Part shown: one piece after another, positions 25,903 to 34,699 of the stretch
How the letters are laid out: every line of letters starts with the position of its first letter
Position numbering within the stretch: position 1 is the first letter of the stretch
DNA from: Flavobacterium sp. 90
GTDB taxonomy: Bacteria; Bacteroidota; Bacteroidia; Flavobacteriales; Flavobacteriaceae
Assembly (NCBI RefSeq): GCF_004339525.1
Contig: NZ_SMGE01000001.1
Coordinates: 186,001-250,000 of the forward strand
Direction of reading: 5' to 3'
DNA: 64,000 bases
Notes under the pieces: generated by a model
Seen by the model: the letters and a program-made list of their open reading frames with translations, nothing else
Databases searched by the model: none
What the model was told of the DNA's origin: nothing
Position numbers and translations under genes: made by a program

Positions 25903-26622
25903 ATGAAACAGATTTTAATTTTAGCCCTTGTATTTTCTCTTAGCTCTTGTGCTCAGGTACAACAAACCCTAAATCAACTACCTCAACTGTCTTCTCAACT
26001 TCCAGGAATAGGCGGTGTAGACATTGCATCTGGATTAAAAGAAGCCTTAAACAAAGGAATTACGCAACAAGTGAGTAAATTGACTGCAGTTGATGGTTTC
26101 TATAAAAACGAAGCTGTAAAAATTTTAATGCCAGCTGAATTACAAAAAGTAGACGCTACTTTACGTAAAATTGGATTATCATCTCTTGCTGATGAAGGTA
26201 TTAAAGTTCTAAACCGTGCTGCCGAAGATGCTGTAAAAGAAGCAACTCCAATATTTGTTTCGGCTGTTAAAAATATGTCGTTTACAGATGCAAAAAACAT
26301 TCTTTTAGGAAATGACAGCGCTGCAACAAGTTATTTGCAAAATAGTACAACTACCGCTTTATACGGAAAATTTAATCCGGTAATTAAAAGTTCTTTCGCA
26401 AAAGTAGGTGCTGATGTAGTGTGGACAAACATTATAAACAAATACAACACAATTCCGTTAGTAAAAAAAGTAAATCCAGATTTAACGGATTATACTACTA
26501 ACCAAGCTTTGGCAGGAGTTTTTAAAATGATTGCTGTTGAAGAAAAAGATATCCGTACTAATATTAGCGCAAGAACAACGCCTTTACTTAAAAGCGTATT
26601 TGCAATGCAGGACGGGAAATAG
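25903..26622 (+). CDS. DUF4197 lipoprotein
   Basis: 239 residues, lipoprotein signal ending SLSSC (Cys16). The region from ASGLKEALNKGITQQVSKL to FTDAKNILLGNDSAATSYLQ and DLTDYTTNQALAGVFKMIAV matches DUF4197: a helical domain of unknown function common in Bacteroidota and Proteobacteria, often noted as an outer-membrane-associated lipoprotein. Length is normal. Monocistronic between repeats. Confidence 0.85.
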   Translation: MKQILILALVFSLSSCAQVQQTLNQLPQLSSQLPGIGGVDIASGLKEALNKGITQQVSKLTAVDGFYKNEAVKILMPAELQKVDATLRKIGLSSLADEGIKVLNRAAEDAVKEATPIFVSAVKNMSFTDAKNILLGNDSAATSYLQNSTTTALYGKFNPVIKSSFAKVGADVVWTNIINKYNTIPLVKKVNPDLTDYTTNQALAGVFKMIAVEEKDIRTNISARTTPLLKSVFAMQDGK

Positions 26623-26639
26623 TTTTCCGTCTAAGGTTC

Positions 26640-26718
26640 AATCCCGATAATTATCGGGACAGAGTAACAAAGGCACAAAGCAACCTTTGCAACTTTGAAC
26701 CTTTGGAACTTTGTAACT
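26640..26718. repeat. AACTTTG microrepeats with embedded palindrome
   Basis: TCCCGATAATTATCGGGA at 26642-26659 is followed by AACAAAGGCACAAAGCAACC and TTTGCAACTTTGAACCTTTG. This lies directly before the purU leader; no gene. Confidence 0.7.
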
Positions 26719-26738
26719 AATCAAAAAAAGACCTTAAA

Positions 26739-27593
26739 ATGCAAAAAATTACCATTCTCATTCACTGCAAAGACCAAAAAGGAATTATTGCCTCAGTGAC
26801 TACTTTTATTGCTAAAGTAGAAGGAAACATTACATACATCGACCAACATGTTGATGTAGAACAAAATGTGTTTTTTATGCGATTGGAATGTGAATTGACC
26901 AATCACAACATAACGATCGAAAATCTAAAAGCTGATTTTACTCAGACAATTGCAACGGAATTTAATATGTCCTGGGATTTATACAATCAGGAGCAAAAAC
27001 CAAAAATGGCATTGTTTGTATCAAAATACGATCATTGTCTTTTTGATATTTTAGGACGTTACAGCGCAGGAGAATTAAATGTCGAAATTCCGGTAATTAT
27101 CAGCAATCATAATGATTTAAGATCTATTGCCGAACGTTTTGATATTCCGTTTCACTGCGTTCCTTTTACCAAAGACAATAAAGAAGAAGGTGAAATCAAA
27201 CAAATTGAATTATTAAAAAGATACCAAATCAACTTTATTGTTTTGGCGCGTTATATGCAAATCATTACTCCAAATTTGATTTCGCTTTACGAAAATAAGA
27301 TTATCAATATTCACCATTCGTTTTTGCCTGCTTTTCCTGGCGCAAAGCCTTATCATTCGGCTTTTAAGCGTGGTGTAAAAATTATTGGTGCCACAAGCCA
27401 TTATGTTACAGAAGAATTAGACGAAGGTCCAATTATCGAGCAAGATATTACTCGAGTTTCGCACATACATTCTATAGATGATTTTATCATGAAAGGACGA
27501 GATTTAGAACGTATTGTTTTGGCACGCGCTATAAAATTACATTCAGAACGTAAGACTATGGTTTATGGTAATAAAACGGTTGTTTTTTCTTAG
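26739..27593 (+). CDS. purU: formyltetrahydrofolate deformylase
   Basis: 284 residues, the usual length. N-terminal ACT domain (about 1-80: ITILIHCKDQKGIIASVTTF; HVDVEQNVFFMRLEC) followed by a formyltransferase-like catalytic domain (about 90-280) with the NIHHSFLPAFPGAKPY motif, in which Asn190 and His192 are catalytic by homology, and ATSHYVTEELDEGPI. PurU hydrolyses 10-formyl-THF to formate and THF, balancing C1 units for purine synthesis. Cytoplasmic. Monocistronic; downstream is a repeat region and a terminator. Confidence 0.95.
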   Translation: MQKITILIHCKDQKGIIASVTTFIAKVEGNITYIDQHVDVEQNVFFMRLECELTNHNITIENLKADFTQTIATEFNMSWDLYNQEQKPKMALFVSKYDHCLFDILGRYSAGELNVEIPVIISNHNDLRSIAERFDIPFHCVPFTKDNKEEGEIKQIELLKRYQINFIVLARYMQIITPNLISLYENKIINIHHSFLPAFPGAKPYHSAFKRGVKIIGATSHYVTEELDEGPIIEQDITRVSHIHSIDDFIMKGRDLERIVLARAIKLHSERKTMVYGNKTVVFS

Positions 27594-27890
27594 AATTTAA
27601 CCCTTTTTTACCGCAAAGTGCGCGAAGATTTTACGCAAAGATCGCTAAGCTTTTGGTGTTTTTTGTGAATGTTTTGAGATCGCAAAGCTTTGTCTGGAAT
27701 TTTTAGCCACGGATTGGACTGATTCAAACAGATTTTCCGCTGGTTTCTTTTTTTCTGAACATACCTAATAGACCGGACTAAAGTCCGGCCCTACAATATA
27801 GATAGAGCTAAAGCTCTCTTAAAGCTCCGAAGGAACGAATCATATTTTAGGGCCGGATTTCAATCCGATTTACATAAAGAAATATTTATT
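27594..27890. repeat. dispersed repeats between purU and katA
   Basis: A degenerate ACCGCAAAG unit (27608-27690), then GACCGGACTAAAGTCCGGCC followed by CTACAATAT (27771-27799), AGCTCCGAAGGAACGAATC (27823-27841) and GGGCCGGATTTCAATCCG (27852-27869). The last three belong to families also seen at 14003-14090. No gene. Confidence 0.75.
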
Positions 27891-27904
27891 TATATAAAAC
27901 AACA

Positions 27905-27940
27905 AACCCCGACAGATTTAAAAAAATCTGTCGGGGTTTT
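27905..27940. terminator. bidirectional terminator, purU / katA
   Basis: AACCCCGACAGATTT and AAATCTGTCGGGGTT around a 4-nt A-rich loop, then T-rich. Strong hairpin between convergent genes. Confidence 0.9.
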
Positions 27941-28013
27941 CTATTTAAAGCAAAGTTCACAGTTCAAAACTCTGAACCTTTGCAACTTTGTCTCTTTGAA
28001 CCTTCAAAAAAAA

Positions 28014-29507
28014 CTATCTCACTTCAATTAATAATCTTGGATCAGAAAAGTTATTTACTTCATCCATTGTAAGACCTAGTGCATTTGCTACACCTTCTCC
28101 ATATGCAGGATCAGCTTTGTAACAGTTACGAATATGACGAATCTGAATGAACTTTTGCGCCCCTCCTACTTGTCCTGCAGTATTTTTGAATAATAATTGT
28201 TTTTTCTCATCAGTTAACAAGTTGAATAACAAACCTGGCTGTGTGAAATAATCATTATCATCATCTCTGAAATTATGTGCCCACGCATCTCCATGAAGTT
28301 TCAATGGTGGTTCTTTGAATTCAGGTTGTTCCTGCAATTCTCCAAAACTATTTGGTTCATAGTGTTTCTTTGATCCGTTATTTCCATCTACACGCATTGC
28401 TCCGTCTCTATGGAAAGTATTATAAGGACATCTTGAAGAGTTTACCGGAATTTGGTAATTGTTAACTCCTAAACGGTATCTGTGCGCATCTCCATAAGAG
28501 AACAAACGTGCCTGTAGCATTTTATCCGGTGAAAAACTAATTCCAGGTGGAACATGTGCCGGATTAAAAGCTGCTTGCTCTACTTCGGCAAAATAATTTT
28601 CAGGATTTTTATTCAATTCAAATTCTCCAACAGGAATCAATGGATAATCTCCTTTTAACCAAACTTTAGTTAAATCAAAAGGATGGAAACGATAATTATC
28701 TGCTTGTTCCTCAGTCATAACCTGAATGAACATTTTCCATTTTGGAAAGTTTCCTTCTTCAATGGCATCAAATAAATCACGTTGGTGACTTTCTCTGTCG
28801 CCTCCTACTAATTTAGCCGCTTCTTCATCAGAAAGATTATCAATTCCTTGTTGTGTTACGAAATGAAATTTCACATAATGTCTTTCGTTTTGATGATTAA
28901 TGAAACTAAAAGTATGACTACCAAATCCGTGCATTTGTCTGTATGATCTTGGGATTCCGCGATCACTCATTACGATTGTAATTTGGTGTAAAGCTTCGGG
29001 TAAAAGAGTCCAAAAATCCCAATTGTTATCAGCACTTCTCAAATTGGTTTTTGGATCACGTTTTACAGCATGATTTAAATCAGGAAATTTCATTGGATCA
29101 CGAAAGAAGAAAACAGGCGTATTATTTCCCACCAAATCCCAATTACCTTCATTAGTATAAAATTTCAAAGCAAAACCACGAATATCTCTTTCAGCATCAG
29201 CAGCACCTCTTTCACCCGCAACCGTTGAAAAACGTGCAAACATTTCGGTTTTTTTGCCAATTTCAGAAAATATATCGGCTCTTGTATATTTTGTAATATC
29301 GTTAGTTACTGTAAAAGTTCCGTAAGCTCCAGATCCCTTTGCGTGCATTCGTCGTTCCGGAATAACCTCACGGTCAAAATGCGCCATTTTTTCTAAAAAC
29401 CAAAAATCTTGTAATAAAACAGGTCCGCGAGGGCCAGCTGTTTGAATGTTTTGATTGTCTGGAACGGGAGTTCCTGTTGCAGTTGTTAATTTTTTGTTTG
29501 ATTCCAT
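28014..29507 (-). CDS. katA: catalase (haem, clade 3)
   Basis: 497 residues, small-subunit haem catalase. Catalytic His55 in [14 protein letters not shown], Asn in [13 protein letters not shown], haem-ligand Tyr338 in [16 protein letters not shown]. Length and the NADPH-binding-region motifs fit the common clade 3 enzymes. It decomposes hydrogen peroxide in the cytoplasm (no signal peptide). A -7 box lies at 29531-29538. An inverted repeat TTATC-N11-GATAA sits just upstream, possibly for an OxyR-like regulator (weak). Confidence 0.97.
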   Translation of the reverse strand: MESNKKLTTATGTPVPDNQNIQTAGPRGPVLLQDFWFLEKMAHFDREVIPERRMHAKGSGAYGTFTVTNDITKYTRADIFSEIGKKTEMFARFSTVAGERGAADAERDIRGFALKFYTNEGNWDLVGNNTPVFFFRDPMKFPDLNHAVKRDPKTNLRSADNNWDFWTLLPEALHQITIVMSDRGIPRSYRQMHGFGSHTFSFINHQNERHYVKFHFVTQQGIDNLSDEEAAKLVGGDRESHQRDLFDAIEEGNFPKWKMFIQVMTEEQADNYRFHPFDLTKVWLKGDYPLIPVGEFELNKNPENYFAEVEQAAFNPAHVPPGISFSPDKMLQARLFSYGDAHRYRLGVNNYQIPVNSSRCPYNTFHRDGAMRVDGNNGSKKHYEPNSFGELQEQPEFKEPPLKLHGDAWAHNFRDDDNDYFTQPGLLFNLLTDEKKQLLFKNTAGQVGGAQKFIQIRHIRNCYKADPAYGEGVANALGLTMDEVNNFSDPRLLIEVR

Positions 29508-29530
29508 ATTGCTGATATTTAATGTTTTAT

Positions 29531-29564
29531 CAAATATACAAACTTATCTTTACGATATTGATAA
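29531..29564 (-). promoter_or_regulatory. katA promoter with dyad
   Basis: On the minus strand TATATTTG (29531-29538) matches TAnnTTTG. Immediately upstream is TTATC-N11-GATAA (29544-29564), a dyad at a position suited to a regulator. Calling it an OxyR site would be a guess. Confidence 0.45.
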
Positions 29565-29678
29565 ACAAAATTGATTGTTATTATATTTTAATAACCAAAA
29601 GTTATTTAACGTTACAGAAAGCTCAGAAAAGGGATTCAAATAATCTTAACTTATGTCCAACAAAGTAATAACAAAACC

Positions 29679-29713
29679 TTAACAGCTAAACGTCCATATA
29701 TGTCGGATCTTTG
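29679..29713 (+). promoter_or_regulatory. putative promoter of small RNA copy 1
   Basis: TTAACA (29679-29684) and GATCTTTG (29706-29713, 6/8 to 7/8 fit to TAnnTTTG) 21 bp apart. The 17-mer around the -7 box, ATCTTTGTAATGTAATA in copy 2, is identical to that before the gene at 40919, which supports a promoter reading. Confidence 0.5.
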
Positions 29714-29719
29714 TAGAGT

Positions 29720-29797
29720 AATAAACTGGTTATTTATTATTTTGGTTTTGGTTAGTTAAATGATGCCGGCTTCTTCGAGATGCCGGCATTTTTTTAT
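29720..29797 (+). ncRNA. putative small RNA, copy 1
   Basis: About 78 nt from the predicted start. It begins with an AU hairpin (TAATAAA-CTGGTTA-TTTATTA), then a U/G-rich unpaired stretch (TTTTGGTTTTGGTTAG), and ends in a GC hairpin ATGCCGGC...GCCGGCAT with T7. Near-identical to copy 2 at 30020. A 19-codon hydrophobic frame overlaps it but starts upstream of the predicted transcript. Function unknown. Confidence 0.5.
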
Positions 29798-29868
29798 GCC
29801 CTAAAATTTCTTTTGTTTCAGGTTTCAAGTTTCAGGTTGCTTTATTTTGAACATAGATTTTATCGCAA

Positions 29869-29886
29869 TTCCGATAGCTATCGGGA
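29869..29886. repeat. 18-bp palindrome inside a dispersed repeat
   Basis: TTCCGATAGCTATCGGGA, one mismatch from perfect. It sits between CGCAA and GCGAAG, the same internal position as at 3551 and 3670. Confidence 0.7.
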
Positions 29887-29978
29887 GCGAAGATTTTTTG
29901 TTGTAGAAGGCGATTATTAAAAGCAAAGTTCGCAAAGCTTCAACATTAACTTATCTCCAACAAAGTAATAACAAGACC

Positions 29979-30013
29979 TTAACACCATAAGTTTGATATA
30001 TGTCGGATCTTTG
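29979..30013 (+). promoter_or_regulatory. putative promoter of small RNA copy 2
   Basis: Same boxes as copy 1 shifted by 300: TTAACA at 29979-29984, GATCTTTG at 30006-30013. Confidence 0.5.
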
Positions 30014-30019
30014 TAATGT

Positions 30020-30097
30020 AATAAACTGGTTATTTATTATTTTGGTTTTGGTTAGTTAAATAATGCCGGCGTCTTCGAGATGTCGGCATTTTTTTAT
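30020..30097 (+). ncRNA. putative small RNA, copy 2
   Basis: Same layout as copy 1: AU hairpin, U/G-rich stretch and the GC hairpin with T7. Changes in the terminator (ATGCCGGC/GTCGGCAT) leave it able to pair through one G-U. Conservation of the transcript against a diverged spacer suggests the RNA is functional. Confidence 0.5.
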
Positions 30098-30117
30098 GTC
30101 TAAACGTTTTTTCTTTT

Positions 30118-30345
30118 GTTTCAGGTTTAAAGTTTCAGGTTGTTTTACTTTGAACGTAATTTTACCGCAAAGTTCGCTAAGTTTTTTCGCTAAGTTTCGC
30201 AAAGCTAAATCAATATATAGCTTTGCGAACTTTGCATTTAATAAGCGCCTTCTATAACAAAAAAACTTAGCGAACTTTGCGGTTAAATACACGCTCCAAC
30301 AACTTGAAACCTGAAACTTTAAACTTTAAACTTAAAACAAAAGAA
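30118..30345. repeat. composite inverted repeat
   Basis: Nested arms: GTTTCAGGTTTAAAGTTTCA (30118) against TTGAAACCTGAAACTTTAAA (30303); TTTACCGCAAAGTTCGCTAA (30162) against TTAGCGAACTTTGCGGTTAA (30268); inner CGCAAAGCTAA against TAGCTTTGCGAA. Same family as 32465-32690, 33495-33755 and 62775-62965. Open frames here are artefacts. Confidence 0.85.
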
Positions 30346-30455
30346 AACCTGAAACAAAACATCAATTTGGATACAATAAGTAGAGATTTGGCTACTTCAA
30401 AAAAGCAATAACTCCGGAACTTTGCATTATCAATTTTAATTTAAAACAAAAATAT

Positions 30456-31466
30456 ATGAGTGCAATAAAAAAAATGAATTTGGGAACTCAGGGATTAATT
30501 ATTCCTAACATCGGTTTAGGTTGTATGGGAATGAGCCAGATTGCAGGAAACGATATTTACGGTAAAGCAGATGAAACGGAGTCTATAAAAACAATTCACC
30601 GCTCACTTGAATTGGGAGGTAATTTTTTAGATACAGCAGATTTATATGGTCCTTTGACAAATGAAAGATTAATTTCAAAAGCTATAAAAGGAAATCGCAA
30701 TGCTTACACAATTGCTACAAAATTTGGCTTTGAAATCAATGACAATGAAGAACTTACCTGGCAATTTAATGGTAAAAAAGAATATGTAAAAAAGGCCGTA
30801 GAACGTTCTCTTAAAAATCTTGGAACTGATTACATCGATTTGTATTATTTACACAGAGTTGATCCTAATACTCCAATAGAAGAAACTGTTCAGGCAATGT
30901 CTGATTTGGTAAAAGAGGGAAAAGTTGGTTATATTGGTCTTTCTGAAGTTTCTTCTGAAACAATTAGAAAAGCACATAAAATTCATCCTCTGACTGCGGT
31001 TCAAAGTGAATATTCTCTTTTTGAAAGAAGCATTGAAGAAGATGGAATTATAAAAACTTTAGAAGAACTACAAATTGGTGTAGTTGCTTATTCTCCTCTA
31101 GGAAGAGGTTTCATTTCGGGAGAAATACAACATCCGCAGGACTTGCCCGAAAATGACTTTAGAAGATCAATCCCACGTTTTCAAGGAGAACAATTTTATA
31201 AAAACATTGAACTCTTAAATGAAATAAAAGTTATTGCAGATGAAAGAGAAATTACTGCATCGCAATTGGCTTTGGCGTGGATTGCATCCAAAGGATTTTT
31301 GGCTATTCCGGGTACAAAGCGAGTAAAATATGTGGAACAAAACATTGAAGCTGCACAACTTACCCTTACCGCTAAAGAATTGGAAAGATTGGAAAGTATT
31401 ATTCCAGTAGGAACAATTACCGGAAATCGTTATGATGAATCTGGAATGAAATCTGTTAATCTATAA
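30456..31466 (+). CDS. aldo/keto reductase
   Basis: 336 residues, (beta/alpha)8 barrel. Catalytic tetrad visible: Asp59 and Tyr64 in DTADLYGPLTNE, Lys89 in ATKFGFE, His133 in YYLHRVD. C-terminal IPGTKRVKYVEQNIEAAQLT binds NADPH by homology. The sequence resembles the YajO/AKR13-like group active on aldehydes. An AraC regulator gene follows 68 bp downstream in the same direction, a common arrangement where the regulator controls the reductase. Cytoplasmic. Confidence 0.93.
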   Translation: MSAIKKMNLGTQGLIIPNIGLGCMGMSQIAGNDIYGKADETESIKTIHRSLELGGNFLDTADLYGPLTNERLISKAIKGNRNAYTIATKFGFEINDNEELTWQFNGKKEYVKKAVERSLKNLGTDYIDLYYLHRVDPNTPIEETVQAMSDLVKEGKVGYIGLSEVSSETIRKAHKIHPLTAVQSEYSLFERSIEEDGIIKTLEELQIGVVAYSPLGRGFISGEIQHPQDLPENDFRRSIPRFQGEQFYKNIELLNEIKVIADEREITASQLALAWIASKGFLAIPGTKRVKYVEQNIEAAQLTLTAKELERLESIIPVGTITGNRYDESGMKSVNL

Positions 31467-31534
31467 GAAGTCAGAAAAAAATCTACAGGAAAAGTTATCT
31501 TTACAAGAGCTTTTACTGTATTAAATCTCAAACC

Positions 31535-32455
31535 ATGAAGAAAGAAGATCATACTCCCTATACTATAAGTTCTCTTTCAGAATTACATCGTTTATTACAA
31601 ATTGCAAAACCAGATCATCCTTTGGTAAGTTTTGTTAATCTGAAGGATATACATTGTCATTTTGATGATAATCTAAAGAGTGTTGTTTATAATTTCTATA
31701 CTATTTCGATTAAAAAAGGATTTAAAGGAAAAATGCGTTACGGTCAAAACTATTACGACTTTGATGAAGGTGTCATGACATTTATGGGTCCAGGTCAAAT
31801 TATTTCGACAGAAGTTCCAATGGATACTACTGTATCGGGCTCAATGTTAGCAATTCATCCTGATTTCATTCAGAATTATCCTTTGGCAAAAAAAATTAAA
31901 GAATACGGTTATTTCTCTTATGCTGTTAACGAAGCTTTGCATCTTTCTGAAAAAGAGCAAACTATGATTACAGGAATTATGCAAAATATCGAGCAAGAAT
32001 ATCTTTCTTCTATAGATGCATTCAGTCAGGATGTAATGATTTCTCACATTGAACTGCTTCTTAATTATTGCAATCGCTTTTACAACCGACAGTTTATTAC
32101 CCGAAAAAATGCTAATAATACGCTCTTAACCAAATTAGAAACTCTTCTGGCTGAATATTTCGAAAGTGATAAAGTTCAGAAATTAGGATTACCAACGGTC
32201 GCTTATATTTCAGAACAATTAAATGTTACGCCAAATTATCTCAGTGATATGTTACGATCACTTACGGGACAAAGCACGCAGCATCATATTCATAATAAAA
32301 TTATAGAAAAAGCCAAAGAACTTCTTACCACAACTTCACTAAGTGTCAGTGAAACGGCTTATAAATTAGGTTTCGAATATCCTCAATCTTTCAATAAATT
32401 ATTTAAAAGTAAAACCAATGTTTCGCCTTTAGAATTTAGGAGTTCTTTTAATTAA
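31535..32455 (+). CDS. AraC family transcriptional regulator
   Basis: 306 residues. N-terminal half (about 1-190) is a cupin-like sensor, with an FDEGVMTFMGPGQIISTEVP segment; C-terminal about 205-305 is the AraC double HTH (YISEQLNVTPNYLSDMLRSL; ETAYKLGFEYPQSFNKLFKS). Likely controls the preceding aldo/keto reductase gene, because AraC regulators of this subtype are often paired with such oxidoreductases. Inducer unknown. Confidence 0.9.
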   Translation: MKKEDHTPYTISSLSELHRLLQIAKPDHPLVSFVNLKDIHCHFDDNLKSVVYNFYTISIKKGFKGKMRYGQNYYDFDEGVMTFMGPGQIISTEVPMDTTVSGSMLAIHPDFIQNYPLAKKIKEYGYFSYAVNEALHLSEKEQTMITGIMQNIEQEYLSSIDAFSQDVMISHIELLLNYCNRFYNRQFITRKNANNTLLTKLETLLAEYFESDKVQKLGLPTVAYISEQLNVTPNYLSDMLRSLTGQSTQHHIHNKIIEKAKELLTTTSLSVSETAYKLGFEYPQSFNKLFKSKTNVSPLEFRSSFN

Positions 32456-32464
32456 TTTTAAGTT

Positions 32465-32690
32465 AAAAGCGTGATTTAACCGCAAAGCGCGCAATCCCGA
32501 TAGCTATCGGGATTCAAAAAGGTTCGCTAAGTTTTCAATTTATAAAATAAATAATCAAAGTTCAGCAAAGCTATATAAACACAAAGCTTTGCGAACTTTG
32601 CCTTTTTATAGAAGCTTAATTAGGAAAAAAAACTTTGCGAACTTTGCGGTAAAATACTCGCTCCAACAACGTGAAACAAAGAAAACTTGA
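32465..32690. repeat. composite inverted repeat with embedded palindrome
   Basis: TTTAACCGCAAAGCGCGCAA (32475) then the palindrome TCCCGATAGCTATCGGGA (32495-32512), then the inner CAAAGCTTTGCGAACTTTGC and the closing ACTTTGCGGTAAA (32642-32654). Ends in GTGAAACAAAGAAAACTTGA. No gene. Confidence 0.8.
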
Positions 32691-32692
32691 AA

Positions 32693-33493
32693 CTAATTTT
32701 TCAACCTTTCATGTAGTATTTTAAAGTATGGAAAAGCCTTTAGTAATCGGCTGCCGTGCCAAGAGAACATTTCGCCGTCTACAAAAATAGTTTTGGCGTG
32801 ATGCGTAAAACGTCCAATTTCAAAAGCGTCTTCTTCCTTAAATGGATATGGTTCTGAAGAAAGGAAAACCAAATCGGGATCGCCTTCTAATCGCATTTTT
32901 TTGAGTTCAACTTCTGGGTATCTACCTTTATCAGAATAAATATTCTGAAAGTGATTCAGTTTCAGTAATTCATTAATATAGGTATCATCACCCGCGACCA
33001 TAAATGGATTTTTCCAAATAAAATAAGCAGCTTTCTTAACTGGGATATCCTGAACATATTTTTTGAAATCGTTTAAAGCGAAAGCCAATTTGTCATTCCA
33101 CTTTTGAGATTCCGTTCGGCAATTAAAGAGTTGTCCGAAATCTGATATCATCTGAAAATTATCTTCGATCGTAATAATATTGGTTACCCAAACCGGACAA
33201 ATGGAACTTAGTTGTTCGACAATTTCCGCCGTGTTTTCTTCTTTATTACAAATGATAATATCAGGCTCTAGTAATTTTATTTTTTCGAAATGAATTTTCT
33301 TCGTTCCGCCAACAACTTTCTTCGTTGATTTAAAATGATACGGATGCACACAAAACTTTGTGATTCCGATGATTTTTTCTTCTAAACCTAAATCATATAA
33401 CAATTCAGTTTGCGAAGGTACAAGAGAGATAATCCTTTTTGGAGCGTTCTCAAAAGAGTGTAAAGTACCTAGCTGATCTTTTAATTGTTTCAT
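32693..33493 (-). CDS. TroA/BtuF-like helical-backbone metal or cobalamin binding protein
   Basis: 266 residues of the BtuF/FhuD fold: KRIISLVPSQTELLYDLGLE, GITKFCVHPYHFKSTKKVVG, KIKLLEPDIIICNKEEN and a C-terminal DPDLVFLSSEPYPF. Members usually bind vitamin B12 or an iron chelate for an ABC importer. It has no signal peptide and no importer genes nearby, so a cytoplasmic or periplasmic variant role is possible; the start is an ATG at 33493 and no upstream in-frame start offers a signal. Ligand uncertain. Confidence 0.82.
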   Translation of the reverse strand: MKQLKDQLGTLHSFENAPKRIISLVPSQTELLYDLGLEEKIIGITKFCVHPYHFKSTKKVVGGTKKIHFEKIKLLEPDIIICNKEENTAEIVEQLSSICPVWVTNIITIEDNFQMISDFGQLFNCRTESQKWNDKLAFALNDFKKYVQDIPVKKAAYFIWKNPFMVAGDDTYINELLKLNHFQNIYSDKGRYPEVELKKMRLEGDPDLVFLSSEPYPFKEEDAFEIGRFTHHAKTIFVDGEMFSWHGSRLLKAFPYFKILHERLKN

Positions 33494-33494
33494 G

Positions 33495-33755
33495 TTTTAT
33501 TTTGTTTCAAGTTGTTGGATTGTGTTGGTTTTACCGCAAAGTTGCAAAGTTTTTTCGCAAAGTTTCGCAAAGCTTTTTAAATTGACTTCCAATAAGTTGT
33601 CAAAGCTTACAAAGCTTTGTGAACTTTTTTCGATAGAAAATAACTTACCGCAAAGAGCATAAATCTTTGCGAAACTTTGCGAAAAAACTTAGCGTACTTT
33701 GCGGTAAAATTATGTTCAAAGTAAGGCAAACTTAAAACCTGAAACTTGAAACAAT
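33495..33755. repeat. composite inverted repeat
   Basis: Arms TTGTTTCAAGTTG (33501) against AACTTAAAACCTGAAACTTG (33729), TTTTACCGCAAAGTTGCAAA (33530) against CTTTGCGGTAAAA (33697). Inner region with TTCGCAAAGTTTCGCAAAGC and its reverse. No gene. Confidence 0.8.
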
Positions 33756-33763
33756 TAAAACTT

Positions 33764-34585
33764 TTAAAGCTTCAAACTAAGAATTTCTTCCATTTCTTGT
33801 TGTACTTTCAAGGCTTCTTCTCTTGCTTTTTCAACAAAATCAGTTCCATTTGAGGCGTAGATAATTGCTCTTGCTGAGTTTACTAATAATCCCACTTTAT
33901 CGTTCATTCCGTATTTACAAACTTCTGATAAACTTCCGCCTTGAGCGCCAATTCCCGGAACTAATAAGAAACTATCCGGAACAATTTTTCTAATGTCTGC
34001 AAAATATTCGGCTTTTGTAGCGCCAACAACATACATTAGATTATGGCTATTTTTCCATGTTTTAGAGGTTTCTAAAACTTGTTTGTATAATTCTTTTCCA
34101 TTTGTATTTAACGTCTGAAAATCAAAAGCACCTTCATTAGAAGTTAATGCTAACATGATTGTATGTTTGTTTTCGAAAGCTAAAAACGGCTCAACCGAAT
34201 CTTTCCCCATATAAGGTGCAACGGTCACACTATCAAAATTTAAATCTTCAAAAAAAGCTTTTGCATACATGCTCGAAGTATTCCCAATATCGCCACGTTT
34301 TGCATCTGCAATTGTAAACATTTCAGGAAAATTCTCATTGATGTAATTGATCGTTTTTTGAAGTGAAATCCATCCTTTTATTCCATATGCTTCAAAAAAA
34401 GCAGTATTTGGTTTATATCCAACTGCCAAATCGTGTGTTGCATCGATTATAGCTTTATTAAATTCGAAAATAGGATCTTCGGTTTCTAATAAATGAGGTG
34501 GAATTTTAGTTAGATCGGGATCCAATCCAACGCATAAAAATGATTTCTTTAAAAGGATTTGTTCGTGTAGTTGTTGTGTTGTCAT
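33764..34585 (-). CDS. pyrF: orotidine 5'-phosphate decarboxylase (type 2)
   Basis: 273 residues, the longer subfamily 2 form. Catalytic region [18 protein letters not shown] with Lys96 and Asp99; substrate motifs [14 protein letters not shown] and [13 protein letters not shown]. It catalyses the last step of UMP synthesis, converting orotidine monophosphate to UMP, in the cytoplasm. Separated from the upstream OmpA gene by a terminator, so it has its own transcript. Confidence 0.96.
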   Translation of the reverse strand: MTTQQLHEQILLKKSFLCVGLDPDLTKIPPHLLETEDPIFEFNKAIIDATHDLAVGYKPNTAFFEAYGIKGWISLQKTINYINENFPEMFTIADAKRGDIGNTSSMYAKAFFEDLNFDSVTVAPYMGKDSVEPFLAFENKHTIMLALTSNEGAFDFQTLNTNGKELYKQVLETSKTWKNSHNLMYVVGATKAEYFADIRKIVPDSFLLVPGIGAQGGSLSEVCKYGMNDKVGLLVNSARAIIYASNGTDFVEKAREEALKVQQEMEEILSLKL

Positions 34586-34647
34586 TCTTGATTTTTTAGC
34601 GCTTCTAATACATCAGAAATAATTCTTTTTAGAAGGTATGCAAAAAT

Positions 34648-34680
34648 AAAAAAAGCCATTCAATTAAGAATGGCTTTTTG
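34648..34680 (-). terminator. terminator of the OmpA/TSP3 gene
   Basis: AAAAAGCCATTC and GAATGGCTTTTT around a 6-nt loop; A and T runs on both sides. Confidence 0.85.
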
Positions 34681-34699
34681 GTTTTATATTTAATTTAGC

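Larger units (their letters stand above)
29641..30100 (+). repeat. tandem duplication of a ~300-bp unit
   Basis: 29641-29800 and 29941-30100 match at an exact offset of 300 bp. The last 100 bp differ at only a handful of positions. The part between the conserved -33-like region and the -7 box has diverged while both ends are conserved. The remaining 140 bp of each unit carry the TTTCAGGTTTCAAGTTTCAG and CGCAA repeats. Confidence 0.85.

Noticed and set aside
29544..29564. TTATC-N11-GATAA dyad as an OxyR site
   Set aside because: The half sites are too short and AT-rich to name a regulator; kept only as a weak note on the katA promoter.
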